Shown here: piece by piece, positions 12,104-24,021 of the stretch
Layout of the letters: the number at the start of each line of letters is the position of its first letter
Numbering within the stretch: the stretch's first letter is position 1
Assembly (NCBI GenBank): GCA_031002005.1
Contig: CM061921.1
Span: forward strand, 128,184,597-128,248,596
Source: Vandiemenella viatica
Taxonomy: Eukaryota > Arthropoda > Insecta > Orthoptera > Morabidae
DNA length: 64,000 bases
Direction of reading: 5' to 3'
Notes under the pieces: generated by a model
The model's database searches: none
Told to the model about the DNA's origin: nothing
The model's input: only the letters and a program-made list of their open reading frames with translations
Translations under genes and position numbers: made by a program

Positions 12104-12548
12104 CATACATACGGGTACACAATTTCTCGTTACTTTTACAATTCGATCCAAAAAAATGAAAATAATCTTAAACGACCAATCCACTGTACAAATAAACTCA
12201 CAGTTGAATATACTCGTAATGTAAAAAACTCGCTGTCAGAGAATTTGCCTTTACAGGAACTTCCCTGTAAGGTCTAAAATAGTCTATAACGACATAATTA
12301 AAAAAAACACGTATCCCTGTTCAGTACTGGGAATATGTTATCACCTTTAAATATAAGGAATAACAGATAGCAAGCTATCGACATTTTATTCAGCGGAGCC
12401 ATACGATACACCTTAGGCAGCAGCTGAAATAAAATTTTATAAAATTATGGCAGTGCCTACTATGTAGTATCGGTCAAACAACTGAGTGGCAACACGGAAC
12501 GATACAAGTACTCAGAATTGAAAAGGTTGCGATATGTGAAAGGAAGAT

Positions 12549-12787
12549 TTTTTTTTTAACTGCTTTACGTCTCTTAACAGCGAGGTCTTTAGAGACGGGA
12601 AAGGATGGGGAGCAAGGAATGGGAAGGAATTCGGCCATGGCCTTTTGAAGGAAGCATCCCGGCATTTGCCTGGAGTGATTTGGGAAACCATGGAAAACCC
12701 AAATCTGATGCCCGGATGGGGATTTGAACCGCCGTCCTCTCGAATGCGAGGCGAGAACGCTAACCGTTACACCACCACGCTCGGTGA
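12549..12787 (-). mobile_element. tRNA-derived SINE, full length
   Basis: Minus-strand copy with A-box region (GTGGTGTAACGGTTAGCG), B box (GGTTCAAATCC), the shared TGGTTTTCCATGG body and a T-run at its left edge representing the A tail. A perfect 11-bp target duplication GAAAGGAAGAT flanks it (12538-12548 and 12788-12798). This is the best-preserved copy in the window and serves as the family reference. Confidence 0.9.
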
Positions 12788-12798
12788 GAAAGGAAGAT

Positions 12799-14929
12799 AA
12801 AGAAAGATAAATATGGAATAACAAACAAGAGAATTATCATAATATTTTCTGATTGAATGAAAAGATCTATTTTTTTTTTCGAAATAAATGACTCTTTGAT
12901 ATGGAAGAAATGAAAGATAACAGACTTCCTAAACAAACTATTTCATAAAGACCTAGAGAAAAGAAACCCTTCTGGAGAACTCTGACCGGAAACGGTATCA
13001 CTTAATCCTAGAAGAATCTTATCATCCTACGCAATAATAAAATATGCACTTTCAGGCTGAACATGATAAAGTCACATCCACTAAGCTCTACAGTAACTCG
13101 GACATAAAATAACTCAGTGCTACGAACAACATACGCTGGAGCTCGCTAATGCAAATAAGGCATAAAGTACCGCTGTTCAACTTAAGCTTTGGGTTCGTCT
13201 TTTCTTGTTTTTTTTTTCTTTTTTTTTTCTTTTTTCTTTTATGATCATATATATTTAACAGCCATGTGTCATTATGAAGTAACCTCGGAGCTGGAATGTG
13301 GTGAAACAGTGAACCCAAAGCACGTATGCAACAACGATGTGACCACCGTCGTTCATTTATATCTGTTACATATTGCTTAGATTTTGGGTTGATTTTCTAA
13401 ATATTTGCCGAATTATGAATTTTCGAAAAACTGGCACAAGTACAAAATTATCCTATATACATGAATTAAAAGGTATGAAAAATACACAAAAATTATATCA
13501 AACTTTGCTGGTTTTTACACTGCTATAAGGTAAATTAAACTCTTAGCATTTAAACATTTTTATATCCAACTTTCTTACTGATCTGGAGTACCAAATTGAA
13601 AATATTACTCCAATCAGTTAGCATTAGTTCAGTTTCACACAAGAAAATAAATTCTGTTATAAGTCTAACTTAACTGCGGATAACTGTATAGTGTAGTATT
13701 CTTGTTGATGTGGCGACGACTTCCACTGTATGGTTTTAAATAAACACGAGCCAGCTCTTTCAAATAATTACACATTAAAATTAAAGGCACGAAGTGACGA
13801 ATGGAGAAAGCAACCCAAATCTACCGTCATACATAACCTAGTGAAAATCTTTTCGTTTAGCGCGCCTTCAGAAAGGCGAGAGTTACAGGTGAAAACGTCT
13901 GTAGCATGCAACTTGTTGCTTCAGTTAAATGAAACGTGACGCACTTGCTAGGATTTAGGTACAATCAAACAAATAGAACAAGGCGCGTGAGGCATAAACA
14001 AAAAATGTTGCAAATGTTTGAACTGTCGATACCCACAAAATATTACTTACTTCTTTGTGTCTGTTTTTACGATTCTATATGAGCTGTTTGAAATTGAACA
14101 GTGTTTTTCAGTTCTCGCTCCTATGCCTCAGTGGGTTAAAAAAAGATGCAGGAAAGTGATAATCACAGACACTATATAGGATTAAGAACATTGATTGCGC
14201 ATACGTACTCGACAACCGGCGACCGATATGCGAGGGGGTCCGCCTTAGACTGAACTCAGCTTACTGCCAGTTGCGGCCGCAGTGTGGCAGCACCTGTTTG
14301 TATGGAACCAACAGAGGTCTCTCTCGATCGTACCTACACTTTACATCATTATTTTATTACGAACGTTATATATATGACAGTTACAAATAAGATTTATTTT
14401 TAAACGTAATCTAGTTTAGTATTTTTTTTTTCATTTTATCTAAGGTTCGCACCTAGCAATAGAGTCAAATGAATTTTAAAAGAGCACATAATACCGCTAC
14501 CATACATCATACCTACAAGATTCAAATATTTTTATTTTGACCAGCCACAATTAGGTTTTCAAACGAATAGTCGTAAACACTGATGTGGCTGCGACAATTA
14601 TTTGTCTCCATTTTTTTCATTCAAACGACTCCCTTTATCAGTTCTCGAAAAAAAATTCACCAGTTCATGCACGTGGTTCGTTGGACTGTCTGAAGAGATC
14701 TCGTATTTACTGGCACTAAATTTGTACTGCCATCATTTCGTAAATTTTTACTCCAATGTTTTTCCTATTTTGTTGGTTAATATTTTACAAATGCATCAAC
14801 ACATGAACAATGCACAGTAATTTCTACATCTTTTTTGTAGCTCTGTTTTATAGGTCTTTTCTGTGGGCATCAAATTAAATGTATCACATCATACTTCACG
14901 TTGCGTAATACTTTGTTTTATATTTAATT
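12799..14929. other. unassigned sequence with a polypyrimidine run
   Basis: Only a T/C-rich run at about 13198-13242 stands out. No gene or element boundary recognised. Confidence 0.5.
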
Positions 14930-15398
14930 GTTAATTATCACAGTTACCTCAAATATTTAAAGCTTTTGCTTTCATCGGAAGTGTGAAGATGATATTTTTA
15001 TTAAAATCAGTTGGAATTTCTCCAGTTTCATAATTTTTTGATAGTTTTAATAATCTTTCGATTCCTTCTTCTCCTAGGGATTTAAGAAGTTCTGCAGGGA
15101 TCTCATCAATTCAAACTGCCTTATTTGCTTTCAAGTCATACAGAGCTCTATCAAATACTGTACTCAAAACAGGATCTCCTATGTCATCACTGTCGACATC
15201 GCCTTCCTTTTCCATTATGCTATTGTTCAACTCGTCCCCATTATTCAGTTTCCCAATGTATTCCTTCCATCGTTTATTTCTATCGTCTGAGCTTTAAAGA
15301 TGTTTCACGTCGACATCTTAATGTTTATACCTCTTTTCTTCATTTCTCCAAAATTTTGTCCGATCTTCCTATATGCAACATCTACTTTACCTATGACC
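14930..15398 (-). mobile_element. RTE-family copy b, left part
   Basis: Minus-strand segment matching the RT N-terminal region of the RTE at 58960-62150 (the part around 60270-60725), including the stretch that encodes the KAVGIDEI-like block there. Frames are broken. It stops abruptly at 15398, and the missing continuation reappears at 17499. Confidence 0.85.
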
Positions 15399-15592
15399 AT
15401 AAAAGGAGTTGTGCCTTGGCCTTGTAAAATAGGTTATATGTTATGGCTGATTGTTAAGGCTTCCAGGTTTGATATTATGTCCAGAAATAAATAGACAGTC
15501 GGTCTAAAGTTTATTCTTGTTTAATTCACATAATCTTAACTTTATCCGTAACAAAATGGATTAGTGAAAGTCTGCAACTGTTTCAAATTGAG

Positions 15593-16020
15593 GGTAAACA
15601 AATGAAAATCTGCGACACAGTTACTTTTGTTGCTTTAATTTATTTTGTGCATGATGCGTTTCGGGAATTTATTCCCATTTTCAAACGCACTATAAGTAGG
15701 TTTACATGTTTTTATTTATAGAAATATGAGGAGTCGTGTTTGTTTCTGCTGGACGTTTGTACAGTTTTCATGTGATTTGTTTTTGAAGGTTTCTGACGAA
15801 AATGGCACCACAGAAACAGAAACACACACAAATACATCCCTAAATTACACAAACGTTATTGAATGATGTACACAGATTGAAAGTTTGTGTATTGTAAATA
15901 AAAACATGTAAACCTACTTATAGTGAGTTTGAAAATGGGAATAAATTCCCGAAACGCGTCATGCACAAAATAAATTAAAGCAACAAAAGTAACTGTGTCG
16001 CAGATTTTCATTTGTTTACC
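15593..16020. mobile_element. 428-bp MITE with about 127-bp terminal inverted repeats
   Basis: The left arm (15593-15719) and right arm (15895-16020) are inverted copies that I read as differing at only two positions. They start GGTAAACAAATGAAAATC. The spacer of about 175 bp is non-coding. A transcript would fold into a very long hairpin. The arms include CGGGAATTTATTCCC, itself palindromic. No clear target duplication. The near-identity of the arms suggests recent origin or arm conversion. Confidence 0.85.
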
Positions 16021-16272
16021 ATTAATTCACATAACATATACACTGCCCATCACCACCGCTGAATGAAATAGGTTTATTGGCCGTGGATAAAGCTATCGCA
16101 AACTTTCTTCTCTTCAGACAACAGGCTCTGACCACGCTAAAATCTCGACTGCTGGGAACACACACGTACTGGAAATTTTACTGACTCAAATGTTCTTCAC
16201 GACACTTATAGTTCATATTGAGGGGACAGCACCTCCTTATACTAAACAATGTGAAGCCTGCACGTACTAATA

Positions 16273-17115
16273 CAGGGCGTTCGCCGGGAAACGCTACCCT
16301 CCCAGTCTGTTGCCGTCGGCAACTTGCTCGGTCAGTGGAGCCAGCATTTCCCGCCACACGGCACCGTGAATCGCCGCACTGTTTAACACCTCCGCTGCCC
16401 CAACAGTGTTGTGAATAAACGTTTCTTTGCGGTTTGGCTGGTTTGGGGCTTCATACTCTTACTAATCTGTACCGTGTTTGAGTGTGAGTAAAATTATGGT
16501 ACGTTACAGTTTGCAACAAAGAATATTTCTCTACGATACATATGTGAAGAAGAAGTCGTTTTAAAAAGTGTCGCAGTAAATTTCGTCGCGAATATCCTGG
16601 CGCTTTACTGCCAGCTAAATCAACAATTCTGCGTCTGGTTAAAAAAGTAAGAGAAACGGGTTCATTTTTTAACAAAAAGAGACTGTCGGTCAACCGTATT
16701 CTCACAGAGGAGAAAATTGACGATATCGCTTTTCGACTAGAACAGTCACCCAAAAAATCATTAAGTCAGTTAGGGCAGCAGGCAGGCGTATCTAAGACGT
16801 CAGCTTGGAAAGTAACAAAGCTAGTTCACTTAAAGCCGTACAAAACAATTGTGGTGCATAAAATTACAGAAATAGACCAGGGGCCTAGGATTAGATTTTG
16901 CAACTGGTACCTGCAGGGTGTCCACGATGGCACTGTTGATCCGCAACTGACGTCACATTTAAATGCTTAGCACATACAAGTTTATGAAGCGTAATTATTA
17001 TGAAATAGTCTGCGGCCGACGGTCGAACAATGCCGGAAGCTGACCGCTCGCTCGCCGGGAGCAGTTTCTTCCTTGTAGCGCTAACAGTGGGTTGCGTTTC
17101 CCGGCGAACGCCCTG
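16273..17115. mobile_element. IS630/Tc1-like element with DUF4817-type ORF, internally deleted
   Basis: Perfect inverted ends starting CAGGGCGTTCGCCGGGAAAC occupy 16273-16294 and 17094-17115. TA dinucleotides flank both ends (16271-16272, 17116-17117), the target duplication expected for the IS630-Tc1-mariner group. The plus-strand ORF inside is related to the first half of DUF4817 transposase-like proteins. The element is short because the second half of that ORF is absent. It lies within the larger 15399-17498 insertion. Confidence 0.85.
16496..16970 (+). pseudogene. N-terminal half of a DUF4817/HTH transposase-like protein
   Basis: Starts at an ATG with MVRYSLQQRIFLYDTYVKKK, hits a stop in a short A-run near 16565, and continues one frame over as KCRSKFRREYPGALLPAKST, then LRLVKKVRETGSF, a helix-turn-helix region with LEQSPKKSLSQLGQQAGVSK, and finally RFCNWYLQGVHDGTVDP before a TAG at 16968. 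In relatives this last block is followed by the DDE catalytic core beginning FFTDEAxFHL; here that core is missing. DUF4817 and the following HTH are DNA-binding modules of insect transposase-like proteins. Single frameshift plus truncation make it non-functional, although the DNA-binding part is nearly whole. Confidence 0.75.
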
Positions 17116-17498
17116 TATTTCAGATGCAAGCATTTGCGGCAACCAGCTTCTTACCAAAACCAAAGGGACAGCATTTTCTTGCTCTTTTGTCCTCTTTACA
17201 TACAATAAACTGAAGCCTGGTTCGCGCTACCAGTACTGTATGCCGCGCTCCTACATAGCGTCAGACATGTTCCACTGCCAGCTTCCAACTAACTCAACAA
17301 TCACTTTTCTACTCCTCGCACCACTGCGCTCAACAATGTATCGTGAAGTATCTGAGCCTTTACAAATAATTAGTTTCAAAATGCTTCATTAAGCCATAAT
17401 ACTATCAAAATACATTACATACAATGAATTTCCGACAGCTTATCCAGTCTCTTTTTCTATATAAAATTCAAATTCTGTCTCTTCACAACCACTTTTAT

Positions 17499-17575
17499 CC
17501 TACTTCTTCACACTTTTCTTGAGTCATTTTTCTTTTGATTTTTTGCATTTCCTGTTTATTTGATTGCTAAATTGG
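17499..17575 (-). mobile_element. RTE-family copy b, right part
   Basis: About 75 bp matching 60724-60800 of the complete RTE on the minus strand, directly continuing the fragment that stops at 15398. It ends near 17575. Confidence 0.75.
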
Positions 17576-19795
17576 CTATTTGACTATTTTTGAAAATGGT
17601 TTTAAATAGTTTATTGATACATGTTATTTACCGGGTACTATTTATTTTTTGACAAAAGTGCTTATTTTACGTAACATTCAACGTTAAAATTTAGAGTATT
17701 TGAAAGCCCGCCAAAAAGCTCCTTTGCTGCCTGGCGCGAGCCAACGACACTCGTGACTTCCCGTGCCAGCAGGCGCTCACTCTACGTAAGTAACGTTTGG
17801 TTTGTTTCTCTGAAATTGTGTATAAATTTTTGGAAATATGGTTTATAAATAGGGTCTAGTACATCAATCTACAACCAAAACAATAAAAACTCTCCAAATG
17901 TTCCCGCATTAGCTGAAATAGGAAAAAAAGTCACTGCAACTAGCTCACAGAAACCCAGACGATATTGCGACTAATTCGCATATCATTTACTGTAAATATC
18001 ATTTTCAGCTAATTTCTTTGAGATAATGTAGTACTGTTTAAGGCGAGTGTCAGTAAAGTTAGGGTTCTTAGGTTCGGTCCTCGCTTTGTAATATGTTTTT
18101 TTTATTTGGGAGCGTTTTCTTTAAATACTAGTTGCTGTCGGTAGCGCCGCATATCCATTTTCTAAAATCCACCAAAACATTAATTTTCCGAATGTTTCAC
18201 AAATTTTTGGATAGAAAGAGTTTTATAAACATTTGAGACATAACCAAAAAAGACGTCAAAACTGAAACTGGATGTAACTTTGCACACCGATAAAAAGTTA
18301 AAAAAAAATGAAAATTACTCGAGCATTAAATATAAATACCGCTCAAATAGATGCATTTAAGTCAGAAAGGCAACATACAGTTGTATCGTCACGTAAAAAT
18401 TCCAGCAAAAATTATTCAAAGCATTCCGGAGTTTTTGCGAGATTAGCGTGCAAAGTTATTGTTAAAATAAATTCTATTATTCACTTGGGTTTTGTTGCAA
18501 TTATTTTGTATCTCTGGTATGTTTCAAAATTAAAATCAGGAGGTTATCATTTTATAAAAGTATTCTTGTATGACAACAATTTATGTTTCAAACGTTTGCA
18601 TAATGTTTTGTGACTACTTGTAATAAAAACATGATTCTTTAAAGCAACAAACGGCAAACAGAAACAAAAAAAATGTAAACACAAAATAAATATTGTCCTA
18701 ATCAAGGTTCAAATGTAGGATCTTCAAATTCCTGTAGCACTCTTTAAACATTGCAGCTACCTGGACATCACGGCATCGTTACTTTCATTCTCGTTACTAG
18801 TGAACACTTAATCATCACAGTTTCTACGTGCGGTGAAGTGAACGCGGTCAGTAAATAAATAAAAAATAAATTCAGTTTCGTTGGGAAAAAAATATTATTT
18901 ATCTATAATTATTTATCCGCAGTTAAGAAACATGGTCCATAACATCCAGTTGTTTAACTGTTGTGCTTACCTTAAACTACACTTGCATTTTTCTCGTAAA
19001 TATCTCCCAAAACAACTAAATTAATTTAAAATTTTAGTCATTTTTATGAAGGACTTCTGTTAATCTCTAACTTCCAGTTTAAATATAAATTATTCTCGAA
19101 TTGAAGTTATTACATTCTCAAGCTCGGTAGAATAAAAGTCAGTGGTTGTTTCTATAGCTAGTCCGACAAATAATTTTAGGTATTTTTCCGCTGTAGGCTT
19201 CTACAAATTGTTCTTCATTTTATATTCAACACAAAATCTCATTAGTAACAAGAGATAACCAGCAACAAATAGTTGAAAACTTGGATAGCGGGAAACACTC
19301 CATACGCAGCGGCTGCACCTACAGGCAGGTGACGTCACTAACGCGATCTCCAATCCCATAGCGTTTTCTGTCACGTGACAAGAGGCAAGAAAAATGTTAT
19401 TTTTATTTGGCTTTTTTAAATAAAAAAAATATATATGGACATACAAACACATTTCATGGGAATATAAACAACTCTTGCACAACTGTCACATACTATCTGT
19501 AAACATCTCTCATTACATAAATTTAAATTACACACATTCCTTAATATGATTTATATACAGTATATATATATACCCTGCCGACATTATTCATTTTGATTCG
19601 GTTGAAACTAACATTTTTCGTTATTACTGCTAAACTAGCGGTCCAGTTTTGATTATCTCAAGGTTCCCTCTCACCTGTTTATCCTATACATCTTATTTTT
19701 TTACTTTTTCTTCTCTCCACTTCTTACACCTCCTTCCTTCAATCGTAGTATATTCCTTCCTTCATAGTGTATATTTAATCCTTTCCTCTTCTTTT
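17576..19795. other. unassigned AT-rich sequence
   Basis: No protein family, RNA gene or element end recognised. A short GC-richer patch near 17700-17795 ends in TACGTAAGTAA, which resembles a splice donor, but there is no convincing exon. Confidence 0.4.
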
Positions 19796-20368
19796 TTACT
19801 TTTGCCTTAAAAATTTCTTCTTCATGTTCTTTAATATCTTGTCTTCGGATCTCTCTTCACCCTCTCTATGCCATTTCTTAATTTCTGCTGATCCCTGAAT
19901 TTCGTCTTTTAAATTCTCTTTTTCTTTAGTATTAAAAAATGTTTCATCTTCATCTTCTTTCTCTTCGTCTTCCTTATCTTCTTTGTTATCATCGCCGCTA
20001 AGAATAGCTTTTCCATTTTCATCATCATCCAACGGTAGCTGACTATCATTCTCTGCAAAATTCTCTCTGAATTTCGCTTTTCGCTTCCGCCCTACCCGTT
20101 TCTTCTTCAACTTTTCTTTCACTATGTTCTTCCTCCCGCACATCGATTTCGGCCATCTCTTTAATCTCTTGGTTATTCCACCCGCTTCGTTCATATGTGG
20201 AATTGGTTTCACATCTCCTATCACTAATTAGATGTAGACGTCTCCACCATTCTAAGTATCTAGCCTTGCTGTTTTGCCTGTTGCTCTGGATAGATTCCGC
20301 GATTGCACTTTTATTTTTTTCAATGTAGGGTGGTCCTTTAACTTCGCCACTCGCTCCCATGCGGACCT
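19796..20368 (-). pseudogene. charged-residue ORF remnants downstream of gag
   Basis: Overlapping minus-strand frames follow the gag-like gene. One (20224-19796) is strongly charged: basic KLKKKRVGRKRKAKFR, then acidic DDNKEDKEDEEKEDEDE. No protease, RT or integrase motif is seen. It may be the decayed start of a pol-like frame or an extension of gag. Function not recognised. Confidence 0.4.
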
Positions 20369-22092
20369 TCACAGTTGCGGACTTGAGTTTTCCGCCTCTT
20401 TTCCTTCATTGCTTTCGGTTTGATTTTTTGTTCTCACATACATCACTTGTTTCGGCGGTTGACTATTGCCCCTTCGCTCCCCCGATGTATAATTATTGTT
20501 ATTATGCCAGTAGCCATTATTGCCCGCATTCTTGTTAAAATTACGCCCTTCTTCCCTTTCTTGCCTTTGCAATCCTCCTCGTCCATATCCTCCACTTCCT
20601 TTCGGTAGCCAAAGATTTGCTCGCTCCCTGTATTGATTGTCCCTTGGCTTATCATATCTGTGATCAGATTCTCGATTCCTTTCAATATTATTTTCATAAC
20701 TTTCTTGACATCAGTCGAGTCTTTCCAGCATGTCCAAGAAATCTTCCATCTTATCCCATTGAGTAACCACCAGATTATCTTGAACTTGCCGCGGCAGCTT
20801 TTGTAGTAACATCTCCACTTGTTATACTTCCCCTACCTTTTGGTCCAGGTGCCGCAATTCCTTTCTCAACTCCTCGCAAAATTTCCTCATACTGCCGTCG
20901 CCTCTATAGTATCTCCTATAGTTGTAAAAATCACTCCTTACCTTGTGCTGTTTTCTCTGAGACCAGTATCTATCTCGGAACATTTTTAGGAATTCGTCAT
21001 AATTAGTACATCTCTCTGAAACTTCACTACTCCATGAAAAAGCCTCATCTCTTAATTTGCTTTGTACATAGCGGATTTTATTTGTATCCGACCACTCTAT
21101 TGGCAAGGTTCGGGAATATATCTTTACAAAATCGGCGGGGTGTACTTTTCCGCTTGGTTCAAACATAGTCTCTGGTAAAGTAATCTCACAATAATTTGGT
21201 ATACGGCTAACCACGATGTCTGGCCGCTTTCCCACTTTTTCCAGTCTTTCATTAATGTGACTCATATTCCCACATATTTGGCCTACTTCCGTCGACAAAC
21301 CAGCAATTTGTCTTCCTACATTATCTGCATGTTCCGCTACGCTCTGTATTTTAATCTCACATTGCACTTGGCCTTTTAAAATATTTTCTATCCTACTTTC
21401 AATATCCTTCTGATTTCCTTCCATCTTCTGGCTTAGTGATCCTTCTATTCTTTCAGCTATAATTTTCTTTTTTGCGTCTATACAGCGGCTTACCAAAACA
21501 TTAACATCTCGCTGTTCATTTTTCTTAACTTCAAAAATATCGCTCTTAATCGTCTGCAATTTTTCTTCGGACTCCTTCTCCACCTTCTCAATTCTATCTG
21601 ACATTCTCCCCATCATCTCTTCTGCCCTCCTCTGACTACGTTCGATTTTTTAATTAAGTTCTCCTATGTCTTGTTTCAATTCTTGTCCAAATTTTTCTTG
21701 GCTTTCTTTGATGTCATGTTTCAATTCTTTGATAGCAACCCTAGGTTCGTATTCCTTTCTCGAGCGTACTCAGGTTGATTTGGTTTTGACAAAACTGCAT
21801 GTCCTACTGAATTCTGCCCCCCATTAACTTCATTTTCTCCATCAACCAATTCGTTATCCTCATTAATGCTGCTGAGATCATTATTTGGAAAATAACCGGT
21901 AAACCCATCTTTATCCCCGTTATTAATAGGACTACTACTGAAATTATTTTGCACCGAATTACTATCTCCCCGGACACCCATTCGGTTTGCATATTTCCCA
22001 TCAAAACTTGCGATTCCGGAACTTACCGTTTCCCTCTCTGACGTATTACTGTTTGTTTCTCCAAACTCACTTTTTGAATTCATTCTAACCAA
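20369..22092 (-). pseudogene. Gag-like protein of an LTR-type retroelement
   Basis: Reading from 22092 leftward: a Ser/Asn-rich N-terminus of about 120 residues; a long coiled coil (MSDRIEKVEKESEEK onward, about 130 residues); a capsid-like domain with FVKIYSRTLPIEW, KLRDEAFSWSSEV and YDEFLKMFRDRYWS, the pattern of retrotransposon gag domains; and an Asn/Gly/Arg-rich C-terminus ending at a stop at 20369. No CCHC knuckle is visible. A frameshift near 21720 and stops near 21650 and 20710 interrupt it. Gag would assemble the particle that packages element RNA. No pol was found on the left and no LTR pair could be delimited, so element type (Ty3-like or other) is open. Confidence 0.7.
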
Positions 22093-23835
22093 TTTTCAAC
22101 ACTTATTTTCCATAAAAATTTGACATTTGAAATTTAATAATGCAAGCAAACACAACGGTATTATTATTCTTAACTGAAATTCTTTACACTTACAACTCCA
22201 AGTCACAACCATCGTACAACGGTGTCCACATTCAACTCTGCAACACAATTTTTAGGAACAAACAGAAGAGATACCAATTAACTTACAACCTTTTATCGTA
22301 ACAGCTGAAAACATGTATATTATCACAGAAAAGAAACAACAAAATTCAGCGGCCACGGGTCTGGAAACAAAGCCGACACATATATAATATACAAATGCAT
22401 AAAATACTGATCTTTTGCTTTTTTAACTAATTTGTCATTCCCCCCTTTTCTTTGTTTTGTTTGTAATAATTCTTTATTAGCTTCTTGCTTCTCGACGGAA
22501 ATCCACAGATTTTAAACTACTCTACACATTTTACTACAATTTTTTATATGACAAAATTTTGACCACTAATCGATGGTATTACTTTTCTTTACAATTTCTT
22601 AAAATCTCAGATTTTACTTCATTAATTACTATTGTCACATGAAAAAAAATCAACTTTGCAACTGTTCTTTAACAAAATGTTACTCAACTTGTAAGTTCAA
22701 CTTTGACTTCACTTTCATAATCATTTATTGATTGTTCCAAATTGAATTACTATCCTTCCTTTTGGAATCTGATTGTTGATACTGCAGCCCCCAAAAAAAT
22801 AAAAACTGGAATTCTCTTACTTGATCACCTGCCCCTAGATCCGCTCTCTGCAGCTGTTCAAATGAACCACTGTTTCAGAAGAAACTCCAGACGTTTAAGG
22901 TGTTATGTTAATCACCTTAATTAACACCCATAATCCTGGTTTAGGGTAGGCAATTGTAAGCTCCATACAATTTATTTACTGCACATTAAATAAATCCTGG
23001 CAGGTTGAGCCAATTGTAACCTCCAAACATTTAAAATTCATCCAATTGAAGTCGAGCAAATCCCATTAATTAATTTGCTCGAAACTCTGTAGATCGTATC
23101 ACGACGTGGCTTTTAATATGTCGTCTTTAGATCCACGCACACAGAGTAGAGGTCACCTTTTTAAAAAATATTTAAAGACATTCAATGGTAATAAAATAGC
23201 TCATGAAATTGTCGCTAGTTTTACAGAAGATACAACTCCAAGTCGTTAGCGTATATTCTCAGCTGTTTTTATCAAAAATCAATCCAAAGCTCGCACACAA
23301 AACAAAACACAATTACAGTACATAACTTCTCGAACTACTAATATATTCATATAATTCTACTGCGACACTCATTCTAAAACCTACAGCTTTTTACACACAC
23401 TTTCCTTCTTTTTTTTCTTTAAGAATCTCTCACATCAGACCAAAGATTTTCAATCTCATTCTTTTCAAAGATATACTACCCACTGACAATGTTTGTTAAT
23501 CTGTGGACTTCCTCTAGCTTAGAAATTATATCATTACAATCAATATTTAAATGATAATTAATTACAATTAACAAAATAGTATTTAAATGATAAATAATTA
23601 CATAACTGGGGTGGTGCATATTTTATACCCGCCAAACGCTCCTATTGGCTGAAATTTCCGGGCCAGCTGAAACACCGAGGCCTCAAATTTTGGACGGAGC
23701 TAACAAGCGAGGGGAAGCCACTCTCTTTTCTGGTCGGAGAGGGAGTTGATCTGCTGACTGGGGACGCAGCCCGGAAGCCCGAATTCCCCACGGACCATCC
23801 CACGCTTCTCCCTGCAGGTGGCCAACACCACTGGC
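22093..23835 (-). other. leader region upstream of gag, possible LTR
   Basis: Non-coding sequence on the 5' side of the gag-like gene. It includes a diverged 40-bp duplication around ATTTAAATGAT (about 23545-23602). An LTR should lie here if the element was complete, but no direct repeat to the left flank was found by eye. Confidence 0.35.
23617..23652 (-). promoter_or_regulatory. candidate promoter with CCAAT and TATA boxes
   Basis: On the minus strand CCAATAGGAG is followed about 15 bp later by GGGTATAAAATATG, reading towards the gag-like gene. The spacing suits a pol II core promoter in an LTR. This is sequence pattern only, with no supporting start-site motif. Confidence 0.35.
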
Positions 23836-24021
23836 CTTGCAACCATGGAGGAAATAAATAAATGGAGTCGACGCAAGGGACCTTCACCACGCATTGAAGT
23901 GACGCCAGACGGAGGAGGAGTGGGGAGGCGTGGCCGCCATATTACCTATCCATATAGACACGGGGAATATGTACAAAAACCTCAAGGGGACTGTATGATA
24001 AACGTGACGCCGCAATCGGGT

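Larger units (their letters stand above)
15399..17498. mobile_element. 2.1-kb TIR-bounded insertion splitting an RTE copy
   Basis: RTE homology breaks at 15398 and resumes at 17499. The two ends of the intervening DNA are inverted near-copies: ATAAAAGGAGTTGTG at 15399-15413 and the reverse complement of ATAAAAGTGGTTGTG at 17484-17498. This indicates a DNA transposon that landed in the RTE copy. Its own interior outside the two nested elements (15593-16020, 16273-17115) is about 0.8 kb of non-coding sequence. Superfamily not recognised and the target duplication is unresolved. Confidence 0.6.

Noticed and set aside
13088..13380. ORFs around the polypyrimidine tract at 13198-13242
   Set aside because: Lys- or Phe-runs from a homopolymer; no family resemblance.
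16218..16418. 66-codon ORF overlapping the left end of the DUF4817 element
   Set aside because: It crosses the transposon end and the inverted repeat; a chance frame.
19201..19482. 93-codon minus-strand ORF with a Cys-rich stretch
   Set aside because: No recognisable family, low-complexity ends and no splice or promoter context.
22093..23835. Defined LTR for the gag-like element
   Set aside because: No matching direct repeat seen on the left flank and no convincing primer-binding site, so only a leader region and a weak promoter are listed.
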